Positions 9,346 to 17,188 are shown, counted from the stretch's first letter. The stretch is 64,000 bases of DNA from Bacillota bacterium (GCA_023391185.1 JAEWBI010000004.1:1-64000), one strand, 5' to 3'. The notes: generated by a model from the letters alone, not told the origin. Numbers and translations are program-made.

Positions 9346-9540
9346 ATGACAAAAGTTCTAGTACGTAATGGTAACGTTGACGGTGCCTTGAGAATGGTTA
9401 AACAAAGAAATGCCAAAGATGGCCTCCTAAAAGCAGTTCGTGAAAGACAAGAAGGTTATATGAAACCCGGAGTTAAAAAAAGAATGGCTAAAAAAGAAGC
9501 TATTAAAAATGCTAAAAAGAATAGTAGAAAATACAGCTAA
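9346..9540 (+). CDS. rpsU: 30S ribosomal protein S21
   Basis: A 64-residue basic protein with the S21 pattern: V-R-N-G at the start, a central REKR-like segment and a Lys/Arg-rich C-terminus. ATG 9346 follows GGGAGGGA; the TTG just before it (9343) is in frame but closer than usual. S21 binds the 30S platform near the anti-Shine-Dalgarno. The rpsU-yqeY order is standard in Firmicutes. A short terminator lies between the two genes and overlaps the rpsU stop. Confidence 0.95.
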   Translation: MTKVLVRNGNVDGALRMVKQRNAKDGLLKAVRERQEGYMKPGVKKRMAKKEAIKNAKKNSRKYS

Positions 9541-9562
9541 GAGTCATTAAGGCTCTTTTTTA
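9539..9562 (+). terminator. rpsU terminator/attenuator
   Basis: AAGAG / CTCTT five-bp stem with T6. It is short and therefore probably leaky into yqeY. Confidence 0.6.
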
Positions 9563-9580
9563 TATAAAGGAGAACAAAAG

Positions 9581-10021
9581 ATGAGACAAACAGTATTAGA
9601 TGATATTATAAAAGCAATGAAGGAAAAAGATAAAGATACTTTATCAGTACTTCGTATGGTAAAAGGTGCTATGCAATTAGAAGAGATAAATGTTAAGCAT
9701 GAACTTAATGATGAAGAAATGACAAGAATCATATCTAAGCAAATAAAAACAAGAAAAGATTCAATAGTAGAATTTGAAAAAGGAAATAGACAAGATCTTG
9801 TTGATGCTGTTAACTCTGAAATATCAATACTTGAAAGATATATGCCTGAACAAATGAGTGAAGAAGATATATCAAAAGTAATAGATGAAGTATTCAGTAA
9901 AGTTAATCCAACTGGTCACTCAGATATGGGTAAAATTATGGGAATGATTTCGCCACTTGTAAAAGGAAAAGCAGATATGGGGCTTGTAAATAAGTTAATA
10001 AAAGAAAGATTATCAAATTAA
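9581..10021 (+). CDS. yqeY: GatB/YqeY-domain protein
   Basis: A 146-residue helical protein matching the YqeY family across its whole length: an N-terminal AMK-KD segment, the LSVLRM helix and the C-terminal DMGKIMG...GKADM motif. The C-terminal domain is shared with the tail of GatB/GatE, which contacts tRNA in amidotransferases. Free-standing YqeY proteins follow rpsU in many Firmicutes, and their exact role is not settled. The start follows AAAGGAG by a normal spacer. A hairpin terminator follows. Confidence 0.92.
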   Translation: MRQTVLDDIIKAMKEKDKDTLSVLRMVKGAMQLEEINVKHELNDEEMTRIISKQIKTRKDSIVEFEKGNRQDLVDAVNSEISILERYMPEQMSEEDISKVIDEVFSKVNPTGHSDMGKIMGMISPLVKGKADMGLVNKLIKERLSN

Positions 10022-10047
10022 AATATGTTTATACATATTTTTTTTTA
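10020..10047 (+). terminator. yqeY terminator
   Basis: AAATATGT / ACATATTT hairpin with a TTAT loop and a long T-run. Confidence 0.75.
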
Positions 10048-10058
10048 TCTTTTTATTG

Positions 10059-10064
10059 TATAAT
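10059..10064 (+). promoter_or_regulatory. -10 box for the membrane-protein gene at 10088
   Basis: TATAAT at 10059-10064, 23 nt before the start. No clear -35. Confidence 0.45.
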
Positions 10065-10087
10065 GTAAGAATAGGGTAGGGATAATT

Positions 10088-11323
10088 ATGGGCGAGTTAT
10101 ATATTTTTAAACAAGAAAAATTAAAATATGAGTCTCAAATGGCTATTGAAGAAAATAGTTTTAATAAACAAAAATTAATGAAGGAATACCAAGACAAAAC
10201 CAAAAGATATTTAGGAACGGCAATAAGTATTATAAATAAGCATTTTAATATTAATTATTCTATTAATAAAGAAGCAGTTGGTATGACTGCAACTTTTCAA
10301 AAAATAAATACAATTGTTAGAAAAACAGATCAAGAAATATCAATTGAAATGGAACAGTTAATTAATCAAATACCAAATTTAGGTGTAAGTAATGAAGTCA
10401 AAGAAACCATTGAATTAGCAATAGAGATAGTTAAAATTTATTGTACAAATGGAGTAGAAAATTCAGCTGTTGCTTCAGTTAACGATATAAATGTTTTTGA
10501 AGACAATAAAATGACAAATGAAATAAGTGAAAGTCAAAATTCTGAAAGTATTGTTGAAGAGAAAGTTTCAAGTATGGATCAGGAAATTTTAGAGAAACGA
10601 AACACATTAAAAAAAGATAGTCCATTTATTATATATAAATTAAAACTAGGATTATTAATAATACCAGTTATATCTATATTTATGTCTGTTATATTATTTT
10701 TTATATTAAAAGCCCTTGCTAAATTACCATTTCTTTCTAGTATAATTGCTAGTGGTCATACAAATATAATGTATAAAATAATTGTGTATGGGATATTGTT
10801 TTTGTTATCTTTGTTATTAACAAGCTTTATTTCTTCATTTATAAGTGGCCGAACAAATAATAAAATAGTTTTTATGATTTTACCTTTTTCTTTATTAATT
10901 CTATTAATAATTTTTTCAAAACCAGCAATAAATTTTATAACGGAAAAAGAATATCTTGATGCTGTATCATTGCTTTACATTAATGTTTATTATGCATTTT
11001 CTATTATATTTTTATATATGTTTATGGTACTATTTTATATTTTTTCAGTATTTAAAAAACATACCAAAACAGGCATAATTGAGTTTATAGATATAGGTAT
11101 AATAATTTATGTTGGTATTTTACCAGGAATTAAACATATATTAGATTTTCTTAAACTTGATCAGTTTGAAGGTATATTTAATACTTTATATAATTATCCA
11201 AAACAAAAAACTGTATTTGTAATTTTATTAATTATTTGTATATTATCAAATACAATTTATACTTTTATAAAATATAAAATAGATAATAAAAGTAGCAAAA
11301 ATTTACAAATGAAAGAAGCATAA
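10088..11323 (+). CDS. Hypothetical multi-spanning membrane protein
   Basis: A 411-residue protein of unrecognised family. Residues 1-170 are soluble, Lys/Glu-rich and probably helical. Six or so hydrophobic segments follow (about 186-208, 225-250, 258-280, 295-325, 338-352, 375-392), ending in a short basic tail. It has its own promoter and terminator and is therefore monocistronic. There is no motif for a transporter, kinase or protease. AGGG upstream supports the start. Confidence 0.7.
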   Translation: MGELYIFKQEKLKYESQMAIEENSFNKQKLMKEYQDKTKRYLGTAISIINKHFNINYSINKEAVGMTATFQKINTIVRKTDQEISIEMEQLINQIPNLGVSNEVKETIELAIEIVKIYCTNGVENSAVASVNDINVFEDNKMTNEISESQNSESIVEEKVSSMDQEILEKRNTLKKDSPFIIYKLKLGLLIIPVISIFMSVILFFILKALAKLPFLSSIIASGHTNIMYKIIVYGILFLLSLLLTSFISSFISGRTNNKIVFMILPFSLLILLIIFSKPAINFITEKEYLDAVSLLYINVYYAFSIIFLYMFMVLFYIFSVFKKHTKTGIIEFIDIGIIIYVGILPGIKHILDFLKLDQFEGIFNTLYNYPKQKTVFVILLIICILSNTIYTFIKYKIDNKSSKNLQMKEA

Positions 11324-11354
11324 AAGAAAGAAATTTTACTTTCTTTTATTTTTT
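11322..11354 (+). terminator. Terminator of the membrane-protein gene
   Basis: AAAAGAAAG (11322-11330) pairs with CTTTCTTTT (11339-11347); a T-tract follows. It overlaps the stop codon. Confidence 0.8.
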
Positions 11355-11356
11355 TA

Positions 11357-11386
11357 TTGACAAGTGTCATATGTTACGCATATAAT
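11357..11386 (+). promoter_or_regulatory. NrtR-like gene promoter with embedded operator
   Basis: TTGACA (11357-11362), 18-bp spacer, TATAAT (11381-11386). The spacer holds a degenerate copy (11364-11379, GTGTC-N6-TACGC) of the palindrome found upstream of the next operon, consistent with autorepression. Confidence 0.7.
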
Positions 11387-11405
11387 ATAATTGTAGGTGA
11401 TAAAT

Positions 11406-12080
11406 ATGGAAGTAAAAAATCCATTATATAAGAATCAGGGAATACATGTTATTTCAGCAATATTTACGGTAGAAAAAGGAATTACTAAAGTACTACTTAT
11501 TAAAAGAAATAATGAACCGTTTAAAGACATGTGGGCTTTAGTAGGGGGAGCTCTATATAATAATGAAACTTTAGATCATGGTATAAAAAGAGAAATAAAA
11601 GAAAAAATAGGCATTAATATTAAAAGTATTGAAATGTTTGATATTTTTAGTAAGATTGATAGATCTCCAGTAATGCGTATGATTGCTGTAGGTTATATAG
11701 GAATTGTTGATTCTTCAAAAGTTGAAGTTGTTAAAAAAACAGTTAAAACTAGTGATGCTGATTGGGTTCCAATTGATAAGATTGGAAAACTTGCTTATGA
11801 TCATAACGAGATAATTAATAAAGGTATTGAAGTTTTGAAACAAAAAATAATTAATACAGATATTTTAAAAAGTTTATATCCAGAAGGATTTACGCTTCCG
11901 GAAATTCAAAAAACATATGAGGCTATTTTAAATAAAGAGTTGGATAGAAGGAATTTTAGAAAGAAAATGCTTAGTTTAGACTTGATTTATGATACAGGTT
12001 TATCAAAGAAGTTTGAGGGAACTAAACCAGCTAAAATATATAAGTTTAAAGAAAATAGAGAAAGTAAAAATGTATTTTAA
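11406..12080 (+). CDS. NrtR-like Nudix-domain transcriptional regulator
   Basis: A 224-residue protein. About residues 10-145 form a Nudix domain; about 155-220 form a winged-helix domain of the NrtR type (LPEIQKTYE...RRNFRKKM...). NrtR proteins bind ADP-ribose or related NAD metabolites through an often inactive Nudix domain and repress NAD-related genes. The Nudix box is nearly complete (G-x5-E-x7-RE-I-x-E), but the last metal-binding glutamate is replaced by lysine (EKIG in place of EExG), which suggests sensing rather than hydrolysis. ATG 11406 is preferred over an in-frame GTG at 11397 because GGTGA lies within the latter. Operator-like palindromes occur at its own promoter and before the next operon. 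Confidence 0.82.
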   Translation: MEVKNPLYKNQGIHVISAIFTVEKGITKVLLIKRNNEPFKDMWALVGGALYNNETLDHGIKREIKEKIGINIKSIEMFDIFSKIDRSPVMRMIAVGYIGIVDSSKVEVVKKTVKTSDADWVPIDKIGKLAYDHNEIINKGIEVLKQKIINTDILKSLYPEGFTLPEIQKTYEAILNKELDRRNFRKKMLSLDLIYDTGLSKKFEGTKPAKIYKFKENRESKNVF

Positions 12081-12092
12081 TACATTTTTATA
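12067..12092 (+). terminator. Terminator of the NrtR-like gene
   Basis: AAAAATGTATT and AATACATTTTT form an 11-bp all-A:T-rich stem that overlaps the stop codon, with trailing T residues. Confidence 0.65.
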
Positions 12093-12104
12093 AACTTATA
12101 ACAA

Positions 12105-12120
12105 GTGTATTTTGCTACAC
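12105..12120. promoter_or_regulatory. Operator palindrome 1 (putative NrtR box)
   Basis: GTGTA-N6-TACAC, preceded by ACAA. Fifty nt before an identical-core second copy, and upstream of the four-gene operon. Confidence 0.6.
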
Positions 12121-12154
12121 ATAATAGCAATACACTTTTATATAGATTTAACAA

Positions 12155-12170
12155 GTGTATAAAATTACAC
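12155..12170. promoter_or_regulatory. Operator palindrome 2 (putative NrtR box)
   Basis: GTGTA-N6-TACAC, extending to 7-bp arms AAGTGTA / TACACTT. It overlaps a TATAAA -10-like box at 12158-12163, about 30 nt before the operon's first start codon, the expected position for a repressor. Confidence 0.65.
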
Positions 12171-12189
12171 TTAGAGAAAGGGTGGATAT

Positions 12190-12783
12190 ATGTTTATTAA
12201 TTTAAAAGAAGGAAAGTTAACACTTTATGATGTGGTTGTAAGTAAAAAAATGCAACCAGTGCTAGAAAAAATATCTTATGAAGGTATAAAAGAACATCAC
12301 TCATTTACTGCAACACATTGGTGTAATGAAGGAAGAAGAACAGATAACTCAGTAGTGAGAAATATGTACTGGCAAAAAACTGGAAGAGTAATTGAATATA
12401 ATGATTTCTTTTCACAAGATGAAGATGAGTATTTAATAAATTATGATTTATATAAACTTCCTAATTTATATTTAATAATTGAAAGCTTATTAAAAGAAAA
12501 ATATGAGATGCTCGGTGAACTGTCAAAATATCAAAGAGGTGAGAATTCAAACGCAATGGAAATGGATATATTTATAAAGCATAAAAATGAAATATATAAT
12601 TATATATACTTAAGAAAAATTATTGAATTAGACCCAAGTTTAGGATTGGAACTAATAGATGTTTTAAAATCAAATAGTAAAGGAAAACTAAAAGAAAATT
12701 TAAAGAATATAAAGCAGTATTTAAATATTTATAGTATAGACTTAGAAGGAATAAAAGTTAAGGTGAAAGCAGATGGAAAATAA
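12190..12783 (+). CDS. Hypothetical protein, first gene of the NrtR-box operon
   Basis: A 197-residue soluble protein of unrecognised family. The first 90 residues contain a notable WCNEGRRTDNS segment with a conserved-looking Trp-Cys and charged residues; the C-terminal half is predicted helical and Lys-rich. The start follows GAAAGGGTGG. Its stop overlaps the next start by 11 nt, so it is translationally coupled to the Zn-ribbon gene and shares the operator-controlled transcript. No signal peptide or membrane segment. Operon context (phosphatase, NadR-like kinase/CYTH) suggests nucleotide metabolism, but this is guilt by association only. Confidence 0.7.
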   Translation: MFINLKEGKLTLYDVVVSKKMQPVLEKISYEGIKEHHSFTATHWCNEGRRTDNSVVRNMYWQKTGRVIEYNDFFSQDEDEYLINYDLYKLPNLYLIIESLLKEKYEMLGELSKYQRGENSNAMEMDIFIKHKNEIYNYIYLRKIIELDPSLGLELIDVLKSNSKGKLKENLKNIKQYLNIYSIDLEGIKVKVKADGK

Positions 12784-13219
12784 TTATATTAAAGATTTAA
12801 GAGAAGTTGAAAATAGTTTTAATAAAATAAAAGATAAAAGAAGTAAGATTCTAGAACGAATGCATGAACTAGAAAAAATAGATGTTATTATTGAGTATCA
12901 AAAATTATGTTCAAGTAATGAAACACTTTATAGACAACAAAATAATTTAATAGAAAAATATACTAATTTAAAACAAAAAAACTGTAAACATCCTCTTTGG
13001 TACTTTATTAAAGAAGAAACTGATTCTTATGAAGGAAGAACATATTATACATGTAGATGTTTAGAGTGTAATTTAGTTGAAGAGCGCAGAAGTAGAGATT
13101 TTGATAATGTTATTAGAGGTGATTATAGTAAGATTAAAGATGATTATGATAATAGAAAGTCTGTTCCATCTGTTAAGGCTATTCAAATGATAAAAAAATA
13201 TAGTGGGAGAAAGAAATGA
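12773..13219 (+). CDS. Hypothetical coiled-coil and zinc-ribbon protein
   Basis: A 148-residue protein. Residues 1-65 are helical and charged, probably a coiled coil. A compact Cys cluster follows (CKHPLW near residue 72, then CRCLEC near residue 99), spaced like a zinc ribbon. The basic C-terminus ends in GRKK. The start ATG lies inside the previous gene and the stop shares ATGA with the phosphatase gene, so all are coupled. The family was not recognised. A nucleic-acid or protein-binding adaptor role would fit a Zn ribbon, but nothing more specific can be said. Confidence 0.68.
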   Translation: MENNYIKDLREVENSFNKIKDKRSKILERMHELEKIDVIIEYQKLCSSNETLYRQQNNLIEKYTNLKQKNCKHPLWYFIKEETDSYEGRTYYTCRCLECNLVEERRSRDFDNVIRGDYSKIKDDYDNRKSVPSVKAIQMIKKYSGRKK

Positions 13220-13773
13220 TTTATTTATTAAGACATGGTCTAGATGATGAAAGTTTTATAGGAGGACATTCTGATGTTGAACTAACTCTAACAGGTATTT
13301 CACAGGTTGTGGAAGCTACAAGTTTCTTAAAAAATCACTGTTATAAAATAGAAAAAATTATATCAAGTGATATAAAAAGAGCAAGGCAGACAACAAAAAT
13401 TGTTAGTGAAGGTTTGAATCTGCCTACAGAATATACTAATATCTTAAGGGAACTTGATAAGGGCAAATTAAATGGCATGCCAGTAACCCAAGCTAAAATA
13501 TCATACCCTGAATTCATAAATGTAGAAGATATTAATACCAAATATCCAAATGGTGAATCTATGCAGGAATTCTATGAACGAATAAAAAGAGATGTTGATA
13601 AAATACTTTCTTTTGATAATTCATTAATAGTCACCCATCGTGGTGTAATTAACATGTTATATTTCATTTTAAATAATTTAGAACTAAATATGGACAAGAA
13701 ACAGTTTGGGGTTGAACATGCTTCACTTCATGAAATAGATCCGAAAAATAAAGTTATAAAAAAAATAAGATAG
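13216..13773 (+). CDS. Histidine phosphatase (phosphoglycerate-mutase-like) protein
   Basis: A 185-residue member of the histidine phosphatase superfamily. The catalytic RHG motif is at residues 6-8 (YLLRHG), the second arginine in SSDIKRARQT (about 52), and the late catalytic histidine in VTHRGV (about 140). The family includes broad-specificity sugar-phosphate and nucleotide phosphatases such as PhoE and CobC. ATGA overlap with the previous gene places it firmly in the operon; the AAA_28-CYTH gene starts 9 nt after it. The substrate is unknown; a nucleotide or phosphoribosyl substrate would fit the NrtR-type control. Confidence 0.88.
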   Translation: MIYLLRHGLDDESFIGGHSDVELTLTGISQVVEATSFLKNHCYKIEKIISSDIKRARQTTKIVSEGLNLPTEYTNILRELDKGKLNGMPVTQAKISYPEFINVEDINTKYPNGESMQEFYERIKRDVDKILSFDNSLIVTHRGVINMLYFILNNLELNMDKKQFGVEHASLHEIDPKNKVIKKIR

Positions 13774-13782
13774 GAGATTAAT

Positions 13783-14919
13783 ATGGGAAAGATAGTAGGG
13801 AAAATAGTTTTAACTGGTGGGCCTTGTGCAGGGAAGACAAGTGCTCTTACAAAAATTGAAGAAGAACTAACAGAAAAAGGGTATAAAGTATTTATTGTGA
13901 GTGAAAGTGCTACTGAATTAATAAAAGGTGGAATTAAACCATTTGGTAGTATGCCAATTGAATTAGTTAAATTCCAAAGTTTGATATTAAAATATCAATA
14001 TGAAAAAGAAAAAATATATGAAGAAGCTGCTAAAAGCTTAAGTGATGATGAAAAATGTATTATAATTTATGATAGAGGCTTACTTGATAATAAAGCTTAT
14101 ATTAATCAACAAATTTTTAATGAGTTACTTAAAGAACAGGGCCTAAAAGAATTAGAAATAATGGATAATTATAATATGGTAATTCATTTAGTAACTGCGG
14201 CGGATGGTGCAGAGGAAGCTTATACACTAGGAAATAATGTTGCTAGAACAGAAACTATTGATGAAGCAAAAGAACTAGATAATAGAACTGTAAATGCTTG
14301 GGCTGGACATCCAAATTTAAGAATTATAGCTAATGAAAAAGATTTTGCTTCTAAACTTCAAAATGTTGTAGATGAAATAAACAACTTAATTGGCGAGCCT
14401 GTTTCTATTAGAAAACAAAGAAAATTCTTAATTGATTTAGAAAACTCTGATTTATCATTTTTAACAGAAGATAATTCAACTGCTATTCATATTGAACAAA
14501 CATATATAAACGATAACCCTGACGTTGAAACAAGACTAAGAAAAAGAACTTACAATGGGCAAAGCTGTTTCTATTTAACAGTTCAAGTAAAAGAAAAAGA
14601 TGGTAAATCAACAGTTTTGACAAACAGAAAAATTACTGAGAAAGAATATACTAAACAGTTATCAACTGCTGTTTCTACTACTTCGGTATCGAAAAATAGA
14701 TATTCATTTTCAAAAAACAAACAGTATTTTAGATTAGATGTTTTTGATGAACTGAAAAACTATGCTTTACTCGAGATAGATCCTACTTATGAGAATTCAA
14801 GTATTAAACTACCTAAAGAAATAAGAGTTATAGAAGATGTTACTAATAGTCCCTATTACGACAATCATGTGATATCAGAAATGGTTACTTGTGAAAAGAA
14901 TAAAGTTTTAATTAAATAA
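13783..14919 (+). CDS. NadR-like AAA_28 ATPase fused to a CYTH domain
   Basis: A 378-residue two-domain protein. Residues 1-205 form a P-loop kinase-like domain with Walker A (GGPCAGKTSA, about residue 11) and an IIYDRG segment near 101, the AAA_28 group related to the ribosylnicotinamide-kinase part of NadR. About 210-375 resembles a CYTH/triphosphate-tunnel domain with alternating charged strands (ETRLRKR, TVQVKEK). CYTH domains bind or cleave triphosphates. The combination suggests kinase and triphosphatase or nucleotidyl chemistry on a nucleotide-like substrate. It is the last gene of the operator-controlled operon. The domain calls are good; the reaction is unknown. Confidence 0.82.
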   Translation: MGKIVGKIVLTGGPCAGKTSALTKIEEELTEKGYKVFIVSESATELIKGGIKPFGSMPIELVKFQSLILKYQYEKEKIYEEAAKSLSDDEKCIIIYDRGLLDNKAYINQQIFNELLKEQGLKELEIMDNYNMVIHLVTAADGAEEAYTLGNNVARTETIDEAKELDNRTVNAWAGHPNLRIIANEKDFASKLQNVVDEINNLIGEPVSIRKQRKFLIDLENSDLSFLTEDNSTAIHIEQTYINDNPDVETRLRKRTYNGQSCFYLTVQVKEKDGKSTVLTNRKITEKEYTKQLSTAVSTTSVSKNRYSFSKNKQYFRLDVFDELKNYALLEIDPTYENSSIKLPKEIRVIEDVTNSPYYDNHVISEMVTCEKNKVLIK

Positions 14920-14927
14920 AATCGATA

Positions 14928-14992
14928 AAAAGCCAAAAAAATGTTGTTATTCATATTTATTATGATATAATATTAATGGCTTTTTTAATACA
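14928..14992 (+). terminator. Possible long-loop terminator overlapping the rpsB promoter
   Basis: AAAAGCCA (about 14928) can pair with TGGCTTTT (about 14976), followed by T residues, with a loop of roughly 40 nt that contains the rpsB -10 box. The long loop makes it a weak call. Confidence 0.35.
14963..14971 (+). promoter_or_regulatory. Extended -10 promoter for rpsB
   Basis: TGATATAAT; the expected transcript start is near 14978, about 100 nt before the rpsB start codon. Confidence 0.6.
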
Positions 14993-15070
14993 CACGACAA
15001 TGATTTTTATGCCTAGTGCCTTATGGTGGTGTAAAAAGTTGATTTGTTCGGAGGAAAAACAAAAGGAGGA
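14978..15070 (+). ncRNA. Possible rpsB leader
   Basis: About 95 nt of untranslated leader. ACAC near 14992 can pair with GTGT near 15030, and GCC with GGT inside this, around GCCTAGTGCC. Ribosomal protein S2 is often autoregulated through its leader, so this is a reasonable candidate. No match to a named family can be claimed by eye. Confidence 0.35.
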
Positions 15071-15076
15071 AAAAAA

Positions 15077-16186
15077 ATGACAGTTGTTTCAATGAATTAT
15101 TTATTAGAAGCTGGCGTTCACTTTGGTCATCAGACAAAAAGATGGAACCCAAAAATGAAAGAGTATATCTTTACTTCAAGAGATGATATTTATATTATCG
15201 ATTTACAAAAAACTGCTAAAAAGATTGAAGAGGCTTATGCAGCTTTAAATGCTATAGCAGCTAATGGTGGTAAAGTATTATTCGTAGGAACAAAAAAACA
15301 AGCTGTAGAAGCTGCTAAAGAAGAAGCTACTCGTTCAAATTCATTCTATGTTACAGAAAGATGGTTAGGTGGAACTTTAACAAACTTCAAAACAATTAGA
15401 AGTAGAGTTAAAAGATTAGAAGAAATCGAAAAAATGGAAAAAGATGGTACTTTTGAAGTACTACCTAAAAAAGAAGTTATCGGTCTAAGAAAAGAGTATG
15501 AAAAACTTGATACTTTATTATCAGGAATAAGAGGAATGTATAAATTACCTAGCGCTATGATTATAGTTGATCCTTCAAAAGAAGATATCGCTATTAAAGA
15601 AGCTAGAAAATTAAATATTCCAGTATTTGGTATCGTAGATACAAACTGTGATCCTGATATGGTTGATTATGTAATCCCAGGTAATGATGATGCAATTAGA
15701 GCAGTTAAATTAATTTTAGGTGTTTTAGCTAATGCTATCGTTGAAGCTAACGGTGGACAATTAGTAAATTATGTATCTGCTGATGAAAAACAACCAACTG
15801 ATATTATGCAAAAAGCATTAGAAACAGTTAAGAAAAAAGAAGATAGAAAAAGACCATTCAATAACGACAGAAGAGATAACAATAGACCATTTAATAGATA
15901 TGGAAGATCTAACGATAACAGAAATAGTGATAACAGAAGTTATGACAATAGAAGTAACGATAATAGAAGAGAATTTAGAAGAGAAGATAGACCAGTAGAA
16001 GCTACAAGACAAGAAACTGTAAAACCTGTTATAGAAGAAAAAGTTGCTGTTAAAGAAGAAAAAGCCGTAGTTAAAGAAGATTTATCTACAAAAACAGTTG
16101 CAGAACTTCGTGATTTAGCAAAAGCTAAAGATGTAAAAGGTTATTCAACAATGAAAAAAGCAGAATTAATTGATGCTTTAAAATAA
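15077..16186 (+). CDS. rpsB: 30S ribosomal protein S2 with C-terminal extension
   Basis: A 369-residue protein. About residues 1-235 are canonical S2 ([20 protein letters not shown], and [11 protein letters not shown]). The usual bacterial length is about 230-260. The extra part has an Asn/Arg/Asp low-complexity stretch (about 255-310), an acidic/Lys linker, and a final 34-residue module ([12 protein letters not shown]...KKAELIDAL) resembling SAP or Rho-N-terminal nucleic-acid-binding helices. ATG 15077 follows AAAGGAGG; an upstream in-frame TTG at 15044 would add 11 non-conserved residues. tsf follows, the standard order. Confidence 0.95.
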   Translation: MTVVSMNYLLEAGVHFGHQTKRWNPKMKEYIFTSRDDIYIIDLQKTAKKIEEAYAALNAIAANGGKVLFVGTKKQAVEAAKEEATRSNSFYVTERWLGGTLTNFKTIRSRVKRLEEIEKMEKDGTFEVLPKKEVIGLRKEYEKLDTLLSGIRGMYKLPSAMIIVDPSKEDIAIKEARKLNIPVFGIVDTNCDPDMVDYVIPGNDDAIRAVKLILGVLANAIVEANGGQLVNYVSADEKQPTDIMQKALETVKKKEDRKRPFNNDRRDNNRPFNRYGRSNDNRNSDNRSYDNRSNDNRREFRREDRPVEATRQETVKPVIEEKVAVKEEKAVVKEDLSTKTVAELRDLAKAKDVKGYSTMKKAELIDALK

Positions 16187-16195
16187 ATTATATAT

Positions 16196-16219
16196 AGATG
16201 ATTGAAAAATCATCTTTAA
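16196..16219 (+). terminator. rpsB-tsf intergenic hairpin
   Basis: AGATGATT / AATCATCT, GAAA loop, short T-run. Likely a partial terminator that adjusts the S2:EF-Ts ratio. Confidence 0.55.
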
Positions 16220-16240
16220 TTTTAAAAGGAGAAAAAATTT

Positions 16241-17116
16241 ATGATAAGTGCTAGTTTAGTAAAAGAATTAAGAGAATCTACAGGTGCTGGAATGCTTGAT
16301 TGCAAAAAAGCACTAGAAGCTACTAATGGAGACATGGATGCTGCTGTAGATTGGCTAAGAGAAAAAGGAATTTCAAAAGCTGCTAAAAAGGCTGATCGTA
16401 TTGCTGCTGAAGGTTTAGCTGAAATAATGATTTCTGGAAATATTGCTGCTATAGTAGAAGTAAATTCAGAAACAGATTTTGTTGCTAAGAATGAAGAATT
16501 TACTTCAATGGTTGATGCAATTCTTACTACAATTATTGCAAATACTCCTGAAACAGTAGAAGATGTACTTGCTTTAACTTATGAGAATGGAACAATTAAT
16601 GATTTAATCGTTAATAAAACAGCAAAAATTGGTGAAAAATTATCTTTAAGAAGATTCGAGAGAATTGAAAAAAACGATAACCAAGTTTTTGGTTCATACA
16701 TTCATATGGGTGGAAGAATTGCTGTTTTAACAGTAATCGAAAATGCTAGTGAAGAAGTTGCTAAAGATGTTTCTATGCATTCAGCAGCAATGAGACCAGC
16801 ATATGTAAAATCTTCTGATGTTCCAACTGATGTTCTTGACAAAGAAAAAGAAATAATAAAAGAACAATTATTAAATGAAGGTAAACCTGCTGATAGAATC
16901 GAAGGTATCCTAGTTGGTAAAGTTAAAAAATATTATGAAGATGTTTGCCTTGAAAATCAAATCTTTATTAAAGCAGAAAATAAGGAAACAGTTGCTGAGT
17001 TCGTAGCAAATAATGGTGGAACAATTTCTACTATGGTTCGTTATGAAGTTGGTGAAGGCATGGAAAAAAGAGAAGAAAATTTTGCAGAAGAAGTTGCAAA
17101 ACAAATTAACGGATAA
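16241..17116 (+). CDS. tsf: Elongation factor Ts
   Basis: A 291-residue EF-Ts, the guanine nucleotide exchange factor for EF-Tu. The N-terminal UBA-like region carries LRESTGAGMLDCKKAL, followed by the TDFVAKN motif near residue 78 that contacts EF-Tu, and the usual two-part core. The length is normal. AAAGGAG gives the start. It is transcribed with rpsB through a weak hairpin and closed by a strong terminator. Confidence 0.97.
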   Translation: MISASLVKELRESTGAGMLDCKKALEATNGDMDAAVDWLREKGISKAAKKADRIAAEGLAEIMISGNIAAIVEVNSETDFVAKNEEFTSMVDAILTTIIANTPETVEDVLALTYENGTINDLIVNKTAKIGEKLSLRRFERIEKNDNQVFGSYIHMGGRIAVLTVIENASEEVAKDVSMHSAAMRPAYVKSSDVPTDVLDKEKEIIKEQLLNEGKPADRIEGILVGKVKKYYEDVCLENQIFIKAENKETVAEFVANNGGTISTMVRYEVGEGMEKREENFAEEVAKQING

Positions 17117-17142
17117 GAGATTAGTAATAATCTCTTTTTTGG
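17115..17142 (+). terminator. tsf terminator
   Basis: AAGAGATTA (17115-17123) pairs with TAATCTCTT (17128-17136) and T residues follow. Confidence 0.85.
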
Positions 17143-17188
17143 TGTCAAAGATTGCATCTAATTACATATACTAAAATAGGTGATATGC

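Noticed and set aside
12067..12170. Small direct-repeat or CRISPR-like array
   Set aside because: The repeated ACAAGTGTA elements are short palindromes in promoter positions, too few and too irregular for an array; operator sites explain them.
15044..15076. Longer N-terminus for S2
   Set aside because: The added residues include the Shine-Dalgarno (AAAGGAGG) and do not match S2.
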